Source: Gammaproteobacteria bacterium (lineage in GTDB: Bacteria; Pseudomonadota; Gammaproteobacteria; Coxiellales; Coxiellaceae). From it: a DNA stretch of 10,255 nucleotides. Of the stretch, positions 5,756 to 10,255 are shown one piece after another. Location: positions 1 through 10,255 of the forward strand of contig JAJFJO010000373.1 in assembly GCA_021774015.1 (NCBI GenBank). The letters run 5' to 3'. The notes below the pieces were generated by a model that was not told the DNA's origin, ran no database searches, and worked only from the letters and a program-made list of their open reading frames with translations. The first letter of the stretch is position 1; each line of letters starts with the position of its first letter. The translations under genes were made by a program, and so were the position numbers.

Positions 5756-5813
5756 ACACAATGTATACGGCACTTCTGTGTTAAATCTGCGCTGAAGGTT
5801 GCAAAACATTATG

Positions 5814-8800
5814 CTAGCTAACCTTGCCCATTACTTCAATAACAGCGGCGAACCGTTCTTGCGGTTTGCCGCTAAATTGAAAGCGTAATTTATCGCTGCC
5901 TTGCAGTTGATACTGCTTCGAATTTGTTTGAATCAACTTAATAATTTTAGCTGGGTCCACATTGGGTTTAGGGCTAAAATGCAAATAACCAAACTTTTGC
6001 CCCACATCAATTTTAATAATGCCTAGCGTGCTTGCTGCTAGCCGCAGTTTTGCAATTTCAATTAAATTCTCAGTCGATTCAGGCAATAATCCAAAACGAT
6101 CCACCATTTCTGCTTTAATATCTTGAATCTCGTCATTCGTTTTGCAATTCGACAAACGTTTATATAGCGTTAAACGTGTATGCACATCCGGCACATATAT
6201 ATCAGGAATTAATGCCGATACATGCAAATCAATATCGCAACCGTGTTGTTCTGCTCTATCAAAATTGGGTTCTTTGCCTTCTTTTAAAGCCTTAACTGCA
6301 CCTTCTAATAATTCCATATAGAGCGTGAAACCAATCGCTTCGATATGCCCACTTTGTTCTTCGCCTAATAATTCACCGGCACCACGAATTTCCAAATCAT
6401 GTGTTGCTAAGTGGAAACCCGCGCCTAAATCTTCTAATGAACTAATGGCATCCAAACGCTTGCTGGCATCTTTTGTTATTGCACTCTTTGGTGGTGTTAA
6501 TAAATACGCATACGCCTGGTGGTGCGAACGGCCAACGCGCCCACGCAGTTGGTGCAATTGCGATAATCCAAAACGATCAGCGCGATTCATAATGATAGTA
6601 TTGGCGGTAGGAATATCAATACCTGATTCGATGATCGTAGAACAGAGCAGCACATTAAATTTATGATGATAAAAATCTGACATCACACGTTCGAGTTCAC
6701 GTTCGCGCATTTGCCCGTGTGCCATTTGAATCTCTGCTTCGGGTACGATTGATTTCAATTTATCTACCATAGCAGGCATGGTAGATACCTCGTTATGCAA
6801 GAAATACACTTGCCCACCGCGCATAGATTCTCTTAAAATCGCCTCACGAATCAAAGCAGGTTTAAATTCTGATACAAAAGTTTTTACTGCTAAACGACGA
6901 GCGGGTGGGGTGGTGATCAGTGACAAGTCTCGTGTGCCCGACATCGCCATGTTCAGTGTGCGTGGAATAGGTGTTGCTGTTAAAGTGAGTATGTCTACGT
7001 GCGCACGCATCGCTTTAATTTTTTCTTTTTGGCGCACGCCGAAGCGTTGTTCTTCATCAACAATTAATAAACCGAGGTCCTTAACACTTAAATTATTTTG
7101 TAATAGCTTATGCGTACCCACGACAATATCGATTGTGCCAGCAGCAAGGCCAGCAATAATCTCATCGCTTTCTTTTTTTGTTCGCATGCGTGAAAGACCA
7201 GCTATTTTTATTGGCCAATCGGCAAAGCGATCTTTGAAGTTTTGTTCGTGTTGTGTGGCAAGCAACGTGGTGGGAACCAGCACTACGACTTGTTTGTTAC
7301 TTTGTACGGCCAAAAAAGCAGCTTGCATCGCCACTTCTGTTTTACCAAAACCTACATCACCGCACACTAAACGATCCATGCTGTGTGGCTGTGTCATATT
7401 GTCTATCACGGCATCGATACTGGTTGCCTGATCCGGTGTTTCTTCAAATGGAAATGCTGCTCTGAAGCGTTGGAACTCAACATCGGGAGGGTTGCAGGCA
7501 AAACCTGGCGTTGCTTGGCGTTGGCTGTATAAATCTAATAATTCAGCAGCAATATCGCGAATGCGTTTGGCGGCTTTTTCTTTGGCTTTTTTCCATTGCG
7601 CGCTGCCCAGGCGCGCTACGGGCACGCGCTCCGAATCGGCGCCGGTATAACGGCTAATTAAATGCAGCGATGATACAGGCACATAAATTTTATCTTTACC
7701 AGCATACTGCAACGTTAAATATTCCGCTTCAATATCGCCTGTATTAATGGTTTGAAGTCCCAAATAATGCCCGATACCATGGTCGATATGCACAACAGGT
7801 GCGCCGACGCTGAGCTCTGTTAAGTTGCGTATCATGGTGTTAGGGTCGAGCTGGCGTTGCTTGCGCAATCGTCTTTGTTGAACTTGTTCACCAAATAATT
7901 CGGATTCAGTTACTAATGCAATGTTGGGGGTTTCTAATAAAAATCCAGCATCGATAGGGGCAACGGTAATGCCAAAACGCTGATCGCTCCCCATAAAATC
8001 CTGCCAACTTGCATATTCCTTCGGAAATACTGAAATGGTCTTTAGTAGGTCTAATAATGTTTCACGTCGCCCCGTGGTTTCTGCACAAAATAATAGACGC
8101 TTCTTATCATTGTTAATATAGTCTTCTAAGTTGGACAGCGGACGTTTGGTTTTGCTATTAATTAATAGTGACGGTAATGATTTTGTATTAAAGGTTATAT
8201 GAGATTTTCCTGCGTCCGTTAATGCAATTTGTGAATAGTGTTTTATGCCTGCAAATATTTCGTCAACTTGGAGCATGATTTGTTTGGGCTCACACAAAGG
8301 ACGCGTGATATCATAACGTAATTGTTCATAGCGTTCTGTGGTTTCATCCCAAAATTGTTGCGCCGTTGAATGGATGTTATCAAGTGTAATAATTTGCATT
8401 GTATCGGGTAAGTAATCGAAGAAAGAAGCAGTCTCATCAAAAAACAAAGGCAAGTAATACTCAGCGCCATTGGCTGCTTCACCTTTGCTGATGCTTTTGT
8501 ATAAGGGGCAATCCATGGGGTTGCCGCTAAATTGTTCTCTCCAGGCATTGCGAAAATGTTCGATGCCAGCTTCATCGAGTGGATATTCGTGTGCAGGCAG
8601 TAAATCAATGCGTTCTATTTTATGAATTGAGCGCTGCGTATCGGGGTCGAACGTACGCATACTTTCGACCTCATCATCAAATAACTCAATACGTAACGGG
8701 TCATTACTACCCATGGGATAAATATCTAAAATATTACCGCGTATCGTAAATTCACCATGCTGTAATACTTGGTCGACATAGCGATAGGCCGATTGTGTGA

Positions 8801-9245
8801 GTTGCTCTCGTAGCGTTTTAAGATTAAGTGTATCGCCACAAGCAACGGTAAAACTGTGTGCGAGTAAAAATGACTTTGGTGAGAGTCGATGCATTAACGA
8901 AGGCATGGCTGCCAGCACGATACCGTGTTGCATGTTGCTTATAGACGAGAGCGCTAGCAAACGCTGAGAGATAAGATCATCATGCGGTGAAAAGTGATCG
9001 TAGGGTAGCGTTTCCCAGTCGGGGAAATGCAGTATCGGATATTTGTGCTGTTTAGCGAAAAATTTCAATTCTCGTGAAAAACGGTGCAGCTGCGTCATGT
9101 CTTTTACGATGAATAAAATGGGGTGATCGATCTCTTGGGCGAGATTGCTGATGGCGAGGCTTTGGCTGCTGCCGAGCAAACCACTCCATTGAACTTGGTT
9201 GTCGTTCGGTTGAGGTATTGGCGGCTGTAATGGCGTTTGTTTCAT
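5814..9245 (-). CDS. mfd: Transcription-repair coupling factor Mfd
   Basis: Mfd is a double-stranded DNA translocase that pushes RNA polymerase off lesions in the template strand and recruits UvrA to start nucleotide excision repair. The 1143-aa product is full length (E. coli 1148). Domains in order: UvrB-like N-terminal module at about 20-350; the RNA-polymerase-interacting CarD-like domain at about 478-545 (GAPVVHIDHGIGHYLGL); the superfamily 2 translocase with Walker A GDVGFGKTEVAM at 629-640, DEEQ box at 730-733, TATPIPRTL at 756-764 and motif VI QLRGRVGRSHHQ at 899-910; and the C-terminal TRCF domain from about 1005 that autoinhibits UvrA binding. No catalytic residue appears to be missing. 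The ATG is preceded by only a weak AGG and a 15-bp hairpin. It has its own promoter, divergent from cydA, and converges on the 260-aa gene with a 58-bp gap. Confidence 0.98.
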   Translation of the reverse strand: MKQTPLQPPIPQPNDNQVQWSGLLGSSQSLAISNLAQEIDHPILFIVKDMTQLHRFSRELKFFAKQHKYPILHFPDWETLPYDHFSPHDDLISQRLLALSSISNMQHGIVLAAMPSLMHRLSPKSFLLAHSFTVACGDTLNLKTLREQLTQSAYRYVDQVLQHGEFTIRGNILDIYPMGSNDPLRIELFDDEVESMRTFDPDTQRSIHKIERIDLLPAHEYPLDEAGIEHFRNAWREQFSGNPMDCPLYKSISKGEAANGAEYYLPLFFDETASFFDYLPDTMQIITLDNIHSTAQQFWDETTERYEQLRYDITRPLCEPKQIMLQVDEIFAGIKHYSQIALTDAGKSHITFNTKSLPSLLINSKTKRPLSNLEDYINNDKKRLLFCAETTGRRETLLDLLKTISVFPKEYASWQDFMGSDQRFGITVAPIDAGFLLETPNIALVTESELFGEQVQQRRLRKQRQLDPNTMIRNLTELSVGAPVVHIDHGIGHYLGLQTINTGDIEAEYLTLQYAGKDKIYVPVSSLHLISRYTGADSERVPVARLGSAQWKKAKEKAAKRIRDIAAELLDLYSQRQATPGFACNPPDVEFQRFRAAFPFEETPDQATSIDAVIDNMTQPHSMDRLVCGDVGFGKTEVAMQAAFLAVQSNKQVVVLVPTTLLATQHEQNFKDRFADWPIKIAGLSRMRTKKESDEIIAGLAAGTIDIVVGTHKLLQNNLSVKDLGLLIVDEEQRFGVRQKEKIKAMRAHVDILTLTATPIPRTLNMAMSGTRDLSLITTPPARRLAVKTFVSEFKPALIREAILRESMRGGQVYFLHNEVSTMPAMVDKLKSIVPEAEIQMAHGQMRERELERVMSDFYHHKFNVLLCSTIIESGIDIPTANTIIMNRADRFGLSQLHQLRGRVGRSHHQAYAYLLTPPKSAITKDASKRLDAISSLEDLGAGFHLATHDLEIRGAGELLGEEQSGHIEAIGFTLYMELLEGAVKALKEGKEPNFDRAEQHGCDIDLHVSALIPDIYVPDVHTRLTLYKRLSNCKTNDEIQDIKAEMVDRFGLLPESTENLIEIAKLRLAASTLGIIKIDVGQKFGYLHFSPKPNVDPAKIIKLIQTNSKQYQLQGSDKLRFQFSGKPQERFAAVIEVMGKVS

Positions 9246-9252
9246 GTTAAAA

Positions 9253-9267
9253 GCCTATTTAATAGGC
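9253..9267. repeat. Short hairpin in the mfd leader
   Basis: GCCTAT-TTA-ATAGGC is a perfect 6-bp stem with a 3-nt loop, 7 bp before the mfd ATG. The predicted mfd transcript starts within or just before it. The weak AGG that could act as ribosome site lies in the stem, so it could limit initiation on mfd mRNA; alternatively it is a DNA operator. Confidence 0.5.
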
Positions 9268-9271
9268 GCGA

Positions 9272-9299
9272 AGTATAGCAAATTTTGATTTTAAATCAA
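9272..9299 (-). promoter_or_regulatory. Promoter of mfd
   Basis: The minus strand shows TTGATT (9299-9294), a 16-bp spacer and TATACT (9277-9272) preceded by TG one base upstream (extended -10, TGCTATACT). The leader would be about 20 nt. The -35 box is one arm of the palindrome at 9285-9299. Confidence 0.65.
9285..9299. promoter_or_regulatory. Palindrome TTGATTTTAAATCAA carrying both divergent -35 boxes
   Basis: A perfect 15-bp palindrome (7-bp arms, one central base). Its left arm holds the -35 box of cydA on the plus strand and its right arm that of mfd on the minus strand. It resembles an FNR site (TTGAT-N4-ATCAA) but the half-sites are 5 rather than 4 bases apart, so FNR binding is doubtful. 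Confidence 0.6.
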
Positions 9300-9313
9300 C
9301 AAGCTGGTAGAAT
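9285..9313 (+). promoter_or_regulatory. Promoter of cydA
   Basis: TTGATT (9285-9290), an exact 17-bp spacer and TAGAAT (9308-9313) form a good sigma-70 promoter about 40 bp upstream of the cydA start. A ribosome site AAGGAG (9336-9341) follows, 10 bp before the ATG. Confidence 0.65.
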
Positions 9314-9351
9314 TCCAAGCAATCGGTATATCGCCAAGGAGAGTGCAGACC

Positions 9352-10255
9352 ATGATACCAAGCTTACTTGTAACGGATCTATCTCGATTTCAATTTGCAT
9401 TTACTGCTTTATTTCACTTTTTATTTGTGCCACTCACTCTTGGTTTAACCTGGCTGGTGGTGATTATGGAAGCGGCGTATCTTATTAGCGGTAAAGTCGT
9501 CTATCGCGATATGACAAAATTTTGGGGTAAATTACTCGCGATTAACTTTGCCATTGGTGTGATTAGTGGCCTCACGATGGAGTTTGAGTTTGGGCTTAAT
9601 TGGTCTTACTTTTCCCGCATGATCGGCGGAAGTTTTGGGCCGATTTTAGCGATTGAAGGTATCACGGCATTTATGCTCGAAGCGACGATGTTTGGTTTGT
9701 TTTTCTTTGGTTGGGATAAGCTGAGCAAAACAGCACACTTTATGGTGACATTCTTCATGGCGCTGGGTGCGAGTTTATCGATTGTTAATATTTTAGCGGC
9801 CAATAGCTGGATGCAACACCCGATGTATACCACAATGAATTTCCAAAATATGAGTTTAAGCATAACCAGTATTGCCGGTTTATACCTTAATATGCTAGCA
9901 CAAGTTCGTGTGGGTCATGTAGCATTTGCCGGCTTTTTAGTCGGGTCTATATTTGTCATGGGTGTGAGTGCTTATTATTTATTGCATAACCGTGATGTGG
10001 CTTTTGCCAAACGTTCTTTTGGTGTTGCTGTTGGGTTTGGGCTGGTTGCTTGTTTAGTGGTTGCGTTTTATGGCGATCAGAATGGGTTGCAGGTTTCTAA
10101 ATACGAACCTGAAAAAATGGCAGCTATTGAGGCGCAGTGGGCTACTCAAAAAGCACCAGCAGCTTGGTACTTAATAGCCTTTCCCAATCAAAAACAAGAA
10201 AAAAATTATTTTACAGTGAAAATTCCTTATGCGTTAAGCTTGATTGCTACGCACA
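9352..10255 (+). CDS. cydA: Cytochrome bd ubiquinol oxidase subunit I (N-terminal part, runs off right edge)
   Basis: CydA carries all three haems and the quinol site of cytochrome bd, an inner-membrane terminal oxidase with high oxygen affinity that makes proton motive force without pumping. The first 301 codons are visible, of about 520 in the family. Key residues fall at a constant +3 offset from E. coli: His22 (haem b595 ligand, E. coli His19), Glu102 and Glu110 (Glu99, Glu107 near the d/b595 site), His189 (His186, haem b558 ligand), and Lys255 and Glu260 in the quinol-binding Q-loop (Lys252, Glu257). The Q-loop stretch KMAAIEAQW and the following KIPYALSLIAT also match closely. These agreements support a true bd-type oxidase rather than a distant homologue. 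cydB would be expected to the right. The gene is divergent from mfd and has its own promoter. Confidence 0.97.
   Translation, partial: MIPSLLVTDLSRFQFAFTALFHFLFVPLTLGLTWLVVIMEAAYLISGKVVYRDMTKFWGKLLAINFAIGVISGLTMEFEFGLNWSYFSRMIGGSFGPILAIEGITAFMLEATMFGLFFFGWDKLSKTAHFMVTFFMALGASLSIVNILAANSWMQHPMYTTMNFQNMSLSITSIAGLYLNMLAQVRVGHVAFAGFLVGSIFVMGVSAYYLLHNRDVAFAKRSFGVAVGFGLVACLVVAFYGDQNGLQVSKYEPEKMAAIEAQWATQKAPAAWYLIAFPNQKQEKNYFTVKIPYALSLIATH

Noticed and set aside
5755..5782. Bidirectional terminator between the 260-aa gene and mfd
   Set aside because: AACACA can pair with TGTGTT, but the stem is 6 bp, AT-rich, with a 16-nt loop and no T-run, so it is not convincing.
6325..7465. Plus-strand open frames antisense to mfd
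   Set aside because: mfd is an intact, fully recognisable gene here; these are shadow frames.
9285..9299. FNR binding site for cydA
   Set aside because: The half-sites TTGAT and ATCAA are separated by 5 bases instead of 4, which places them out of register for an FNR dimer. Kept only as a palindrome.

Overview
The window reads as chromosomal DNA of a moderately AT-rich gammaproteobacterium. Mfd, CydA, Dps, Hcp, TssJ and TssK are all recognisable proteobacterial types, and CydA aligns with the Escherichia coli protein residue for residue at its haem and quinone sites. A type VI secretion (T6SS) locus, a membrane protein with a eukaryote-like sorting tail, and a PmrA-box-like site in front of that gene together hint at a host-associated lineage such as Legionellales. 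That placement is an inference; no rRNA or tRNA is present to confirm it.

Layout, left to right. (1) Positions 1-2462 hold the start of a minus-strand T6SS operon, transcribed hcp, unknown 212-aa gene, tssJ, tssK; tssK runs off the left edge. hcp lies between two exact 17-bp direct repeats. (2) Positions 2486-2703 are a 218-bp imperfect palindrome resembling a miniature mobile or REP-like element, with two central hairpins that share one loop sequence. (3) Positions 2760-4466, minus strand, carry dps followed 6 bp later by an O-antigen ligase/polymerase-family membrane protein. (4) Positions 4467-4969 are non-coding, with the dps promoter at one side and a PmrA-box-like promoter at the other. 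(5) Positions 4973-5755, plus strand, encode an unrecognised 260-aa multi-pass membrane protein with an acidic Ser/Asp tail, a juxtamembrane Cys-Cys pair and a C-terminal dileucine motif. (6) Positions 5814-9245, minus strand, are a full-length mfd. (7) Positions 9352-10255, plus strand, are the first 301 codons of cydA, divergent from mfd with -35 boxes that together form one palindrome.

How they work together: Hcp (tube), TssJ (outer-membrane lipoprotein of the trans-envelope complex) and TssK (baseplate adaptor) are parts of one contractile injection machine, whose remaining genes (often tssL and tssM after tssK) probably lie to the left. Dps, Mfd and cytochrome bd are ordinary stress and respiration functions not obviously linked to it. 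The most interesting material is the 260-aa protein and its promoter, which together fit a candidate secreted effector, then the unknown gene inside the T6SS operon and the two repeat structures around hcp.
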